DNA from: Rhizophagus irregularis
Taxonomy: Eukaryota; Glomeromycota; Glomeromycetes; Glomerales; Glomeraceae
Direction of reading: 5' to 3'
NCBI RefSeq assembly: GCF_026210795.1
Contig: NC_089442.1
Location: 4,740,501-4,804,500 of the forward strand
Length of the DNA stretch: 64,000 nt
Under the pieces are notes generated by a model that saw only the letters and a program-made list of their open reading frames with translations, made no database searches and was not told where the DNA came from. Shown piece after piece: positions 13,291 through 24,077 of the stretch (its first letter is position 1; the number at the start of each line of letters is the position of its first letter). The translations under genes and the position numbers were made by a program.

Positions 13291-14339
13291 TTTATTGTGT
13301 AACCAACAATATATAGAGAGAGGAATTCGAATTGTACAAGTATTTGAAGACTTGAAATTATCGACAAACCTTTAAAAGAAACTTGTTAAATATTAGAATG
13401 ACACATTGAAGGTTTCGTTTAAAGACTGGATATTGGATAATTAGGCAAAGATAATTAAGTAAAATATGTTTATTAAGGTTATTCACTTTAACGTATAATA
13501 TTGTGTTAAAATACCTCGTGATGATACAAATTAACTAAATGATTTAAAATATAGGATACAAGCCTAATTCTACCAGAATTAAGATTTCATAAGCTATATA
13601 GTATATATTACTGTATATACGAGTCAACATGGAAGAGGAAGGTAGTTGCTATAGTTTCTACAAAGCATTTTTTTTTTACTGATATAATAATTATTTATAT
13701 GTTATAATATTCCTCAATTATATTTGTCAGAGCTAAAATAAGAACAAGTGATCGATGATCGAAAAAAAAAACTTGCATACAAATCGATCATATGTGAATC
13801 AATCGAACATTCGATGATCGGTTACCCGTTTTTTTAATACAGCTCTACTCAAAAGTTCCGAACTTTAATTTCCAAAGTTTTATCTCCAGACTCTTGATGT
13901 CGAATTCTTACGAAATAAAGGCGACGTTAACATTAAGAACGATTCCATTCCCCCAAAACATCGAAACTTACTTTAGTTGTTTGATTTTGAAACGAGAGAA
14001 ACAATTAACAAGAGTAAATTAAAAAAAAAAATACCAGCTGATGTTATGCATAAAAATACATTAAACAAAATTTACACAAAAAAAAAGAAATTTCTTTTTT
14101 TTTCCATTAATTCTTTGTTGTATCAGCTAACAGATAAGAAATACAAAGAAATTTGGGCTCGCTGTAACCACAATTAGAAATCTATCAAAGAAGAGAGATT
14201 TCGATTTCGAATTTTATTGCATTCTATAGGTACATATTTGTACATTTAATGATTACTTAAGGAAATTTCTATTGGAAATTGCATATAATAGGATAATAAT
14301 TTGATTGAAAAAAAAACTCCGGGTTTAATAAATTGAAGG
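13290..14339. repeat. First spacer unit of the kinase array
   Basis: From about 13300 the sequence matches the spacers between kinase copies further right. It has the GACTTGAAATTATC...ACACATTGAAGGTTTCG block (compare about 17187, 24670, 32474, 49870, 54710), the GAGCTAAAATAAGAACAAGTG / GATCGATGATCG block, then AAGAAATTTCTTTT, the TTGTATCA..AACAGATAA word and finally TTAAGGAAATTTCTATTGG at about 14257. This marks the left border of the array: the duplicated unit carries its own upstream region. Confidence 0.6.
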
Positions 14340-14348
14340 TATTTAAAT
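14340..14348 (+). promoter_or_regulatory. TATA-like box of kinase K1
   Basis: TATTTAAAT, 47 bases before the ATG at 14396. The same box at 38-50 bases before the ATG is found in every copy that keeps its 5' end. It overlaps the first in-frame ATG (14333 reading frame), so that upstream ATG is probably not transcribed. Confidence 0.5.
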
Positions 14349-14395
14349 GGACATTTACAACGCCCAAAATTTTTAAAAGAATTGTCGTAATAATA

Positions 14396-16620
14396 ATGGA
14401 TGAATCAGCGGATATTAGACATAAAATTGATTTTTTACTATCAAGCGATGCACAACCAACACAAACTAAGATTGAAACAAAATACAAAAAAACGAAATGT
14501 AGTGAATGTAACAAATTAAGAAGACCTTCAAAAAAAAATCCCCAGATTTGCTGTACGTGTTACAAAGCAAAAAAAAGAATTATACCGAGTGGAAATAAAG
14601 TTATTGATGATTTTATCAGATATACTCAAATTAATGATACTAGAAAAAATGGGAAAATGATGTTTGTTCCTTATGAAAAATTCGAAAATATAGAACTTAT
14701 TGGTGAAGGAGGTTTTAGTAAAATTTATAAAGCTACTTGGATTGGTTGTAATATTTCTAAAGAGGGTACTATAAATTGTAACCTACGAAATGAGTCTAAA
14801 ACAGTTGCTCTTAAAAAGCTTACATATTCAAAAAATTTTACTTCAAAAGAGCTAAATGAGGTAAAATTTCCATATTAATTTTATTAACAAACTTTAAATA
14901 CAAGGCAAATAATAAGTAAATAAAAATTTTTATTTCAGCTTAAGATATTTTATCATTATTCTTTAAGTGGGAAGAGTTCTGTTATTTACAATAATTATTC
15001 TAGCTTTGTTAATGAATATTATGGTATTACTCAAGATCCTGTTACTCAAGATCTTATATTTATTATGCCATATTATGATTCGGATTTGACACATTATGTG
15101 ACTAAAGATTTTTTTAATATTAATTGGTATAATAAGATACTAAGATTGCAAGAAATTATAATTGGACTTGCAAAAATTCATGATGCAAATATTTTACATC
15201 GAGATTTACATAGTGGAAATATTCTTTTAGGTAATTTATATGGCTTTTATTCTGATAAAAAAGCAAAAATATGTGATTTAGGAACATACAAGTAAATCTG
15301 CAACTGAATCAACAGATTATGAAGAAGAGATTTATGGCATAATTCCTTATGTTGCGCCAGAAGTTTTACAAGGAAAAAAGTATACTAAAGCTTCAGATAT
15401 ATATAGTTTTGGAATGATTATGTGGGAGTTAATGGTAGGAAGAAGACCTTTTTGGGATAGAAATCATAATACAGAACTTATAATTGAAATATGTGATGGT
15501 TTACGTCCACCAATTATTACAAATGCACCTGAAGATTATATTGATTTAATGAAAGAATGCTGGCATTCTGATCCAGAAAAAAGACCAACAGCAGATGAAG
15601 TATTAGAAAAAATTAAAGAAATATACAAAATTGAAAAAACAAAATTTTATTACAGAACGAATGAGACTAAAATTATAAAATCATCAGATATTGGACCTAT
15701 AACAACAAATAATCCTGATGCCATATATAAGAGTAGATATTTAAGTGGTATGATAAAATCTGCAGCTTCTACAAGAAGTTTAAGAAGCCAATCTAGTATT
15801 ACTTTAAAACTTGGCAAGTAATTCGTATTTTGATTGTATTTTTTCTTAATATAAATTAAATAATTTTAACTTTCGTTCAACCAGATCAACTCGATTTTTA
15901 CCAAAGAAATTCTAATGGTAATTATTTATTTGTTTGATATAATTTTTATATTTAGTTAGTATTGTAATCTAACGAATCATATTATTTTTAAGATAAAAGA
16001 AAGTTTGAAGATAATCACTTTATCAATGGTACAGTAACAAACAAAAATTTCATAATGATGAAGTAATCATATTGATTTAAGATATTTTTTTATTAGGTAC
16101 AGGTAATAAAAAGATCAAACCAATTGAAGACGAGAATAATGGTAAATAGTAGTAATTGTTTTTTTTTCGCATAGTAAAATTTTTATTTATAAGTTATTGT
16201 GCTTTGTAACGATTAATATCACAATTATTAACCAATGATTGGTAAAGATTTGGTCACGTAGTGGTCAAATCTGTCCAATCGGAATGCTAGAATTGGTTAA
16301 TAATTGTATATTTATCAGCGCAAGATATTATCGTGTGACCCATTATATGGACTTAGCTTAATTATAGCTTAATTATAGCTCGTTTTTGATTTTTTAAAAA
16401 TAACAAAATTATCGGCAATTATATACGGAACACGATAATTTTTTATTTAGATTACGATATAAAAGAACTTGAACTTGATATCAATATAAATTCTAAACAA
16501 TTTAGTGATGATGGTACGTAGATATAATAATAATTAACAATATTTAATTTACAATCTAATTTGTACATTTTACTTTAATTTATAGAATATATTACTAGCG
16601 AAATCAATTTTGATATTTAA
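14396..16620 (+). pseudogene. TKL-type protein kinase, array copy K1, frameshifted
   Basis: Exons by comparison with sister copies: 14396-14860, 14939-15813, 15885-15917, 15993-16028, 16097-16141, 16451-16513, 16586-16620. Exon 1 encodes a zinc ribbon (CSEC...CCTC), the GNKVIDDFIRYT linker and the kinase N-lobe (IGEGGFSKIY, VALKKL). Exon 2 holds the C-lobe with HRDLHSGN and DLG. Directly after DLGT four extra bases (TACA, about 15287-15290) shift the frame and stop it at 15293; the old frame then continues intact through APEVLQG to the tail. The sister copies read GGAACAAGTAAA here. The exon 2 donor is GCAAGT instead of the GTAAGT of its sisters, a tolerated GC donor. Intron 5 holds an 87-bp foldback element. 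Probably a recent pseudogene, unless the four bases are an assembly error. Confidence 0.75.
16221..16307. repeat. 87-bp foldback element in K1 intron 5
   Basis: ACAATTATTAACCAAT at 16221-16236 is perfectly complementary to ATTGGTTAATAATTGT at 16292-16307. A second inner inverted repeat (GATTTG / CAAATC) lies between the arms. The sister copies lack this insert at the same intron position, so it is a clean MITE-like insertion. Confidence 0.65.
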
Positions 16621-17861
16621 TACTTTGAATGTCCAAATTATTTAATTTATTTCATGTTATAATACATATTTTGTTCATTATATAATAATTATAAGTTATA
16701 ATTTTCTACGATATATTTATCAATACTATATGACAAGCAATATGGATATCAATAATTACTAATAAATAATATCTGATATGCTTTATTTATAACAGATAAT
16801 GTACGGGAAATACTACTTACGATTAAATTTCTACAGGTAGTGAGAAATTTGAAGTTTTCAAATATTCGTGACTGCAATTAACGAGGAAAAATTTTAATTT
16901 ACAATTAATTTCGGTTATACAATTATTTATTGATATCCGAAAATTATTAAAAATAATTTTTATCGAAAATTGCATTTTTTATGGATGTACTATAAGATAC
17001 TCTAAAAAAATTTTTTCCAATTAAAGTTCATTAAAAAAAATCGACAAAAACAAAATCGACAAATATTGAAGTAATTTTGTACATCCTATATACTGTATGA
17101 TGTATGAAAAATGAAATATTTCATCAGAAAATTATTAAAAAAAATTCGCTCATATTTGTATTGCAAACTCTTAATTGACAGTATATGAACTTGAAATTAT
17201 CAGCAAATCTTCAAAAAAACACGTTAAATATTAGAATGACACATTAAAGGTTTCGTTTGAAGACTGAGAATGATATTGGATAATTAGGCAAGAACGCAAG
17301 ATAATTAGGTAAAATATGTTTTAAGGTTATTCATTTTATTTAACGTATAATATTGCGTCGTATATGGTATAAATTAAATAATTGATTAATTTTGATTTTA
17401 TAAGCTATATATTATATACGAGTTAACGTGAAAGTGGAGGGAAAGGTTAGTTGCTATAGTTTCTACAAAGCAATTTTTTTTTACTGATATAATAATTATT
17501 CATATGTTATAATATTCCTCAATTATATTTGTCAGAGCTAAGATAGAACGAGGATCGAAAAAAAAAACTTGCATCATATGTGAATCGATGATCAGTTACC
17601 GGTTTTTATAGGCGTTTTTTAATATAGCTCTATTTATCTTAGTTGTTTGATTTTGAAACTTGAGAAAAATTAGGAGTAAATTAAAAAAAAAATACGGTTG
17701 ATAATCAGCTGTAAATTGGTTGTTGTTATGCATAAAAATACATTAAACAAAATTAGAAGAAATTTCCTTCTTTTCCAGAATTTAATTCTATGTTGTATCA
17801 CCGATAGATAATAAAAGAAATTTCTTTTTTTCCAGAATTTAATTCTACGTTGTACCAGTCT
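16621..17861. repeat. Spacer between K1 and K2 (array unit)
   Basis: No gene. The text follows the common spacer: post-gene TATATTTATCAATACTATATGACA block, GAATTTTCTATCG-like words, the ACTTGAAATTATCAG block at about 17187 and the AAGAAATTTC / TTTCCAGAATTTAATTCT promoter-distal block at about 17800-17850, where element 17862-18177 is inserted. Confidence 0.5.
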
Positions 17862-18177
17862 AGTGTTGCGATCCGTTGATCCGTCAATCCGTCAATCCGC
17901 GGATTTATCCGATTTGAAACCATCCGGATTGGATCCGGATGAAGATACGAATGAATGAATGATTCGTCATCTGCTATTTCTGTATATAAACCCGGATCCA
18001 CTGATCCGTTTGATTAGTACTATTTTTATAGTAACGGATCCATTCGGATGGCTATCCGGATCATCGTAATTCTGGCAAAAATTATTATATTGAAATTCAT
18101 ACGGATGGTCATCCGAGTCCTCCATTTATTAACTGATCGGATTAAACAGATGACGAATCCATCCGGGTCGTAACACT
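17862..18177. mobile_element. 316-bp non-autonomous inverted-repeat element rich in ATCCGGAT
   Basis: The ends are AGTGTTGCGATCC and GGGTCGTAACACT, imperfect 13-bp inverted repeats, flanked by TCT/CTA-like sequence. The interior is packed with ATCCG, GGATCC and CCGGAT words in both orientations and is clearly richer in G+C than its surroundings. It interrupts the TTGTACCA.. promoter-distal block seen unbroken in the other copies. It has no coding capacity and is a short DNA transposon derivative. Confidence 0.6.
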
Positions 18178-18179
18178 AA

Positions 18180-18271
18180 TTTGAGTAGCCTAAATTTCTT
18201 TGTATTTCTTATTAACTGTCGAGTGATACAGTATCACTCGACAGTTAATAAGAAATTTAGGCTACTCAAAT
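18180..18271. repeat. Near-perfect palindrome upstream of K2
   Basis: The arm TTGAGTAGCCTAAATTTCTT continuing to GTCGAGTGATAC (ending 18229) is the reverse complement of 18231-18271, apart from a 7-base bulge (TTTGTAT) in the left arm. The right arm is the normal spacer sequence of the array; the left arm is an inverted duplicate of it lying directly beside the 316-bp element. Confidence 0.7.
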
Positions 18272-18425
18272 GGTGTAACTATAATTAAGAAAATCTATCA
18301 AGAAGAGAGATTCGCATTCTATAGTTACATTTAATGATTACTTAAGGAAATCTCTATCGGAAATTGCATATAATAGAATAAGAATTTTGATTGAAAAAAA
18401 AATTCTGGGTTTAATAAATTGAAGG

Positions 18426-18434
18426 TATTTAAAT
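18426..18434 (+). promoter_or_regulatory. TATA-like box of kinase K2
   Basis: TATTTAAAT, 47 bases before the ATG at 18482; same position and context as in K1 and K3. Confidence 0.5.
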
Positions 18435-18481
18435 GGACATTTACAACGCTCAAATTTTTTAAAAGAATTGTCGTAATAATA

Positions 18482-20443
18482 ATGGAAAAATCAACAGATA
18501 TTGGACATAAATTATTATCAATAAAATACGAAAAAGAGAAATGTGATGAATGTAATAAAATAAGAACACCTTCAGTCGAAAACCATCAGATTTGTTATAC
18601 TTGTTACCATGCAAAAAAAAGAATTAGACCAAGTGGAAATAAAACTATTGATGATTTTATCAGATATACTCATACTAATTATCCTAACAAAAATAATGGG
18701 AAAATGATATTTGTTCCTTACGAAAAATTCGAAAATATAAAACTTATTGGTGAAGGAGGTTTTAGTAAAATTTATAAAGCTACTTGGATTGATTCAAAAA
18801 TTTCTGATAATGATACTCTAAATTATTCCCTACAAAATAAGTCTAAAATTGTTGCTCTTAAAAAGCTTACCGATTCTAAAAATATTACTTCAAAAGAACT
18901 AAACGAGGTAAATATTCTATATTAATTTTAATAATAAACTTTATATATGGCAGATACTAGTAATAAACAAATGAATTTTTATTTCAGCTTAAGATATTTT
19001 ATCATTATTCTTTAAGTGGGAAGAGTTATGATATTTACGATAGTTATTCAGGTCTTGTTAACGTATATTATGGTATTACTCAAGATCCTGTTACTCAAGA
19101 TCTTATATTTATTATGCCATATTATGATTCGGATTTGACAAATTATGTGACTAAAGATTTTTTTGATATTAGATGGTATCATAAGTTAGATAGATTAAAA
19201 GAAATTATAAATGGACTTGCTAAAATTCATAACGTAAATATTTTACATCGAGATTTACATAGTGGAAATATTCTTTTAAGTAATTTATATGACTATGCAC
19301 CTAGTATGAAAGCAAAAATATGTGATTTAGGAACAAGTAAATCAGCAACAGAAAATGACGATAATAATGATAATGAAGAAGACAACATTTATGGCATAAT
19401 CTCTTATGTTGCACCAGAAGTTTTACAAGGAAAAAAATATACCAAAGCTTCAGATATATATAGTTTTGGAATGATTATGTGGGAGTTAATGATAGGAAGA
19501 AGACCTTTTTGGGATAAAAAACATAATACAGAACTCATAATTGAAATATGTGATGGTTTACGTCCACCAATTATTACAAATGCACCTGAAGGTTATATTG
19601 ATTTAATGAAAGAATGCTGGCGTTCTGATCCAAAAAATAGACCAACAGCAGATGAAATATCAAATAAAATTTATAATGTACGTTATAATGGGAATGCGGT
19701 TCAAACTAATATTATAGAATCATCGGATATTGGACCTGTAACAACAAATAATCCTTATGCCATATATAAGAGTAGATATTTAAGTGGTATGATAAAATCC
19801 GCAGCTTCTACAAGAAGTTTAAGAAGCCAATCTAGTATTACTTTAAAACTTAGTAAGTAATTCGTATTTTGGCTGTATTTTTTTATTTTTTTCATAATAT
19901 AAATTAAATAATTTTAACTTTCGTTCAACTAGATCAACTTGACTTTTACCAAAGAAATTCTAATGGTAATTATTTGTTCATTCGATATAATTTATTCATT
20001 TGAACTATTATTAACGGCATTACATATACTTTTTTTTTAAGATAAAAGAAAGCTTAAAGACGGAGACAGCTTTAACAATGGTATGGAAATTTTCATTATT
20101 GTAAAAAACTTATGTTTATTAATTTAAAAAATATTTTTTAGGTACAAGTAATAAAAAGATTAAACCAATTGAAGACGAAAATAATGGTAATAGTAATTTT
20201 TTTTTTTTCACATATAATTTTCATAGTAGAATTTACTATATATATTTTTTTATTTAGATTACGCTACAAAAGAACTTGAACTTGATATCGACATGAATTC
20301 TAAACAATTTAATGATGGTACGTAGATATAATAACAATTAACAATATTTAATTTACAATCTAATATGTACATTTTACTTTAATTTTATAGAATATATTAC
20401 TACCGAAATCAATTTTGATATTAATACTTTTTTGATGCTTTGA
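18482..20443 (+). CDS. TKL-type protein kinase with zinc ribbon, array copy K2 (intact)
   Basis: Exons 18482-18907, 18988-19852, 19933-19965, 20042-20080, 20142-20186, 20258-20317, 20391-20443; about 506 residues. Zinc ribbon Cys21, Cys24, Cys38, Cys41; linker PSGNKTIDDFIRY (50-62); N-lobe with IGEGGFSKIY (89-98) and the ATP-binding Lys127 in VALKK; catalytic HRDLHSGN with Asp231 and Asn236; DLG at 255 in place of DFG; YVAPEVL and SFGMIMWEL in the C-lobe. The catalytic-loop lysine of most kinases is His here, as in all its sisters. A charged tail of five short exons, with NKKIKPIEDENN, follows. The stop TAA that appears at 19858 is intronic (donor GTAAGT at 19853). In the last exon one T is missing before the shared stop, so the protein runs six residues further to TGA 20441-20443. 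Likely a cytosolic or nuclear Ser/Thr kinase; substrate unknown. Confidence 0.85.
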
Positions 20444-21739
20444 ATGTCCAAATTTATATAATTTATTTCATGTTATTATACATATTTTGTTATATAATGA
20501 TTATAAGTTATAATTTTCTACGATATATTTATCAATACTATATGACAATAATAAAATGGATATTGATAATTACTAATAAATAATATCTGATATGCTTTAT
20601 TTATACTAATAGATAATGTACGGGAAATATTACTTTTTCTTTAAAAATTTAATCCTATGCTGTTTCATCTACAGGTGGAGTTTTCAAATATTCGTGACTG
20701 CAATTAACGAGGAAAAATTTTAATTTACAGTACAATACAATTATTAAACATTATTAAAAAGAATTTTTTATCGAAAATTGCATTTTATATGGATGTATAG
20801 GATACCCTAAAAAATTTCAAGTTCATCAAATAAAAATAATCGACAAATATTAAAAATAATAATGACGCACTTCCAATGTCAACCAACAGACAACATTAAA
20901 CTATAGAGCAAACACATTGAAGTTATTTTGTATATCCTATATACTGTATGTCTTTATAAAAAAAATTTTGAAAAAAACTCCGATAAATGATCATTTTTCT
21001 AGTTTTCATTCCGAAGAAACTCAGACACGTGATCATTTTTCTGAAAATTTTTGTAGGGTCTACCAGAATTATTTTATAAGCTATATATTATTACTGTATA
21101 TACGAGTCTTAACGAGCTAACATGGAAGGGGAAGTAGTTGCTATAGTTTCTTCAAAGCATTTTTTTTTTACTGATATAATAATTATTTATAAGATTTCTC
21201 AATTATATTTGTCAGAGCTAAAATAAGAACGAAAACTTGCGACCATATGTGAATTAATCGAACATTCGATGATCGGTTACCGGTTTTTTTAGGTAGCTCT
21301 ACTTAAAAGTTCCCAACTTTAATTTCCAAAGGTTTATCTCCGGACTCTTGATGTCGAATTCTTACAAAACATTCCCTAAAAACTTCGAAACTTACTTTAA
21401 TTGTTTGATTTTGAAATTTGAGAAAAATTAACAAGAGTAAATTTTAAAAAAAATGTTTGATAATCATCCATTTATATCAAAATTACACAAAAAAAAAAAG
21501 AAATTTCTTTTGATTCCAGAATTTAATTCTATGTTGTATTACCTAACAGATAATACAAAGAAATTTAGGTTCCTTAACTACAATTAGGAAATCTATCAAA
21601 GAAGAGAGATTTCGATTTCGAATTTTATTGCATTCTATATATGTACATTTAATGATTACTTAAGGAAATTTCTATTGGAAATTGCATATAATAGGATAAA
21701 AATTTGGTTGAAAAAACTCCGGGTTTAATAAATTGAAGG
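20444..21739. repeat. Spacer between K2 and K3 (array unit)
   Basis: No gene. It holds the usual post-gene and promoter-distal blocks, interrupted at about 20951-21059 by a second copy of the MITE-like element found at 1938. Confidence 0.5.
20951..21059. repeat. Second copy of the 111-bp MITE-like element
   Basis: Shares the interior GATAAATGATCATTTTTCTAG and CCGAAGAAACTCAGAC with 1938-2048 and ends TTTTTGTAGGGT. Its left end (CTTTATAAAAAAAATTTTG) is more diverged than the right. The neighbouring spacers lack it. Confidence 0.5.
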
Positions 21740-21748
21740 TATTTAAAT
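21740..21748 (+). promoter_or_regulatory. TATA-like box of kinase K3
   Basis: TATTTAAAT, 46 bases before the ATG at 21795. Confidence 0.5.
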
Positions 21749-21794
21749 GGACATTGACAACGTTCAAAATTTTAAAAGAATTGTCGTAATAATA

Positions 21795-24077
21795 ATGGAT
21801 GAATCAGCGGATATTAGACATAAAATTGATTTTTTACTATCAAGCGATGCACAACCAACACAAACTAAGATTGCAACAAAATACAAAAAAACGAAATGTA
21901 GTGAATGTAATAAATTAAGAAGACCTTCAAAAAAAAATCCCCAGATTTGCTGTACGTGTTACAAAGCAAAAAAAAGAATTATACCGAGTGGAAATAAAGT
22001 TATTGATGGTTTTATCAGATATACTCAAATTAATGATACTAAAAAAAATGGGAAAATGATGTTTGTTCCTTATGAAAAATTCGAAAATATAGAACTTATT
22101 GGTGAAGGAGGTTTTAGTAAAATTTATAAAGCTACTTGGATTGATTGTAAAATTTCAAAATGGGGTACTCTAAATTATACCCTACGAAGTAAACCTAAAA
22201 CAGTTGCTCTTAAAAAGCTTACATATTCAAAAAATTTTACTTCAAAAGAGCTAAATGAGGTAAAATTTCCATATTAATTTTATTAATAAACTTTAAATAT
22301 GTGACAAATAATAAGCAAATAAATTTTTATTCCAGCTTAAGATGTTTTATCACTATTCTTTAAGTGAGAAAGTTTTAAGAAATATTTACGATGATGGTTA
22401 TAGTCTCGTTAGTATATATTATGGAATTACTCAAGATCCTAATACTCAAGATCTTATATTTATTATGCCATATTATGATTCGGATTTGACACATTATCTA
22501 ACTAAACGTTTTTTTAAAGTTGCTTGGTATGAAAAGTTACGTAGATTAAAAGAAATTATAAATGGACTTGCTAAACTTCATAACGTAAATATTATACATC
22601 GAGATTTACATAGTGGAAATATCCTTTTAAACAGCTACTATGCAAAAACAAGTGATTTAGGAACAAGTAAATCAGCAACAGAAAATGACGATAATAATGA
22701 CAATGAGGAAGACAACATTTATGGCATAATTCCTTATGTTGCACCAGAGATTTTACAAGGAAAAAAGTATACCAAAGCTTCAGATATATATAGTTTTGGA
22801 ATGATCATGTGGGAATTAATAGTAGGAAGAAGACCTTTTTGGGATAGAAATCATAATACAGAACTTATAATTGAAATATGTGATGGTTTACGTCCGCCAA
22901 TTATTACAAATGCACCTAAAAGTTATATTGATTTAATGATAGAATGCTGGCATTCTGATCCAGAAAAAAGACCAACAGCAACTGAAGTATTGAAAAGAGT
23001 CGGAGAAATAGAAAATATTGCATACATAGATGATGCTACTAAACCAACATCAGATATTGGACCTGTAACAATAGATAATCCTGAAGTCATATATAAGAGT
23101 AGATATTTAAGTGGTATGATAAAATCCGCAGCTTCTACAAGAAGTTTAAGAAGCCAATCTAGTATTACTTTAAAACTTAGTAAGTAATTCGTATTTTGAC
23201 TGTATTTTTTTATTTTTTTCATAATATAAATTAAATAATTTTAACTTTCGTTCAACTAGATCAACTTGATTTTTACCAAAGAAATTCTAATGGTAATTAT
23301 TTGTTCATTCGATATAATTTATTTCATTTGAACTATTATTAACGGCATTACATATACTTTTTTTAAGATAAAAGAAAGCTTGAAGACGGAGACAGCTTTA
23401 ACAACGGTACGGAAAATTTTCATTATTGTATATGTTCTATGTAAGCACTGGACATTTTTCACGTATGTTATTGATCACTTTATAATAGTGATACACAAAT
23501 TTTGGTCACTTTATAATTAGTGATATACAAAATTTTGATCACATTATTATAAAATAATAAATAAGATACGCGAAAAAGGTCTCAGTTGCTTTACGTCATA
23601 CATATCCAATAACTTTATTATCAGTCATGTTTATGATAACTGATTTACACTAGGATGCTACTCTATCATGTGGCCTTCGGCCATATGATATACATAGCAA
23701 TCCTAGTGGTAAATCAGTTATCATCTACAACATGACCGATAACAATTACTTATTGTAAAAAACTAATGTTTATTAATTTAAAAATATTTTTTAGGTACAA
23801 GCAATAAAAAGATTAAACCAATTGAAGACGAAAATAATGGTAATAGTAATTTTTTTTTTTCACATATAATTTTCATATAGAATTCATGTATTTTTTTTTA
23901 TTTAGATTACGCTACAAAAGAACTTGAACTTGATATCGACATGAATCCTAAACAATTTAGTGATGACGGTAAGATTTTATAATGATTGTCTATATTTAAT
24001 TTACAATCTAATACGTAACATTTTAATTTAATTACTTTATAGAATATATTACTAGCGAAATCAATTTTGATATTTAA
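21795..24077 (+). CDS. TKL-type protein kinase with zinc ribbon, array copy K3 (intact)
   Basis: Exons 21795-22259, 22336-23179, 23260-23292, 23368-23406, 23795-23839, 23906-23968, 24043-24077; about 507 residues. Its first exon is almost identical to K1 (MDESADIRHK, CSEC, CCTC), but exon 2 differs. All core motifs are kept: GEGGFSKIY, VALKKL, HRDLHSGN, SDLG (sisters have CDLG), YVAPEIL. The segment between the catalytic loop and DLG is the second shortest of the array (NSYYAKT). The activation segment carries the acidic insert ENDDNNDNEEDN. The tail ends EYITSEINFDI. Intron 4 is 388 bp instead of about 60-75 because of inserted foldback and direct repeats. The in-frame ATG at 21747 overlaps the TATA box and is not favoured. 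Confidence 0.85.
23473..23539. repeat. Two direct copies of a 33-bp unit in K3 intron 4
   Basis: TCACTTTATAATAGTGATAC followed by ACAAATTTTGG is repeated next to itself as TCACTTTATAATTAGTGATA then TACAAAATTTTGA. Each unit contains a TCACT/AGTGA inverted repeat. Confidence 0.55.
23614..23752. repeat. Long foldback hairpin in K3 intron 4
   Basis: Two arms of roughly 65-70 bases are nearly complementary around GGCC-TTC-GGCC at 23672-23682. The arms include GATAACTGATTTACACTAGG on the left and CCTAGTGGTAAATCAGTTATC on the right, and outside these TCAGTCATG / CATGACCGA. Sister introns lack it. It is either a foldback transposon or a sequence that would form a strong RNA hairpin in the pre-mRNA. 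Confidence 0.65.

Noticed and set aside
14333-14395. N-terminal extension MKVFKWTFTT before the kinase K1 start (also at 18419 in K2)
   Set aside because: The codons overlap the TATA-like box, and the corresponding stretch is out of frame or absent in K7 and K9, so the conserved downstream ATG is preferred.
17798-18001. Minus-strand open frame across the 316-bp element
   Set aside because: It reads through the inverted end and repeated CCGGAT words, so it is a by-product of the element.
22923-23222. Minus-strand open frame opposite K3 (similar ones opposite K4, K7, K8, K9)
   Set aside because: They mirror the codon structure of the kinase exons and recur at the same place in each copy; no independent motif.
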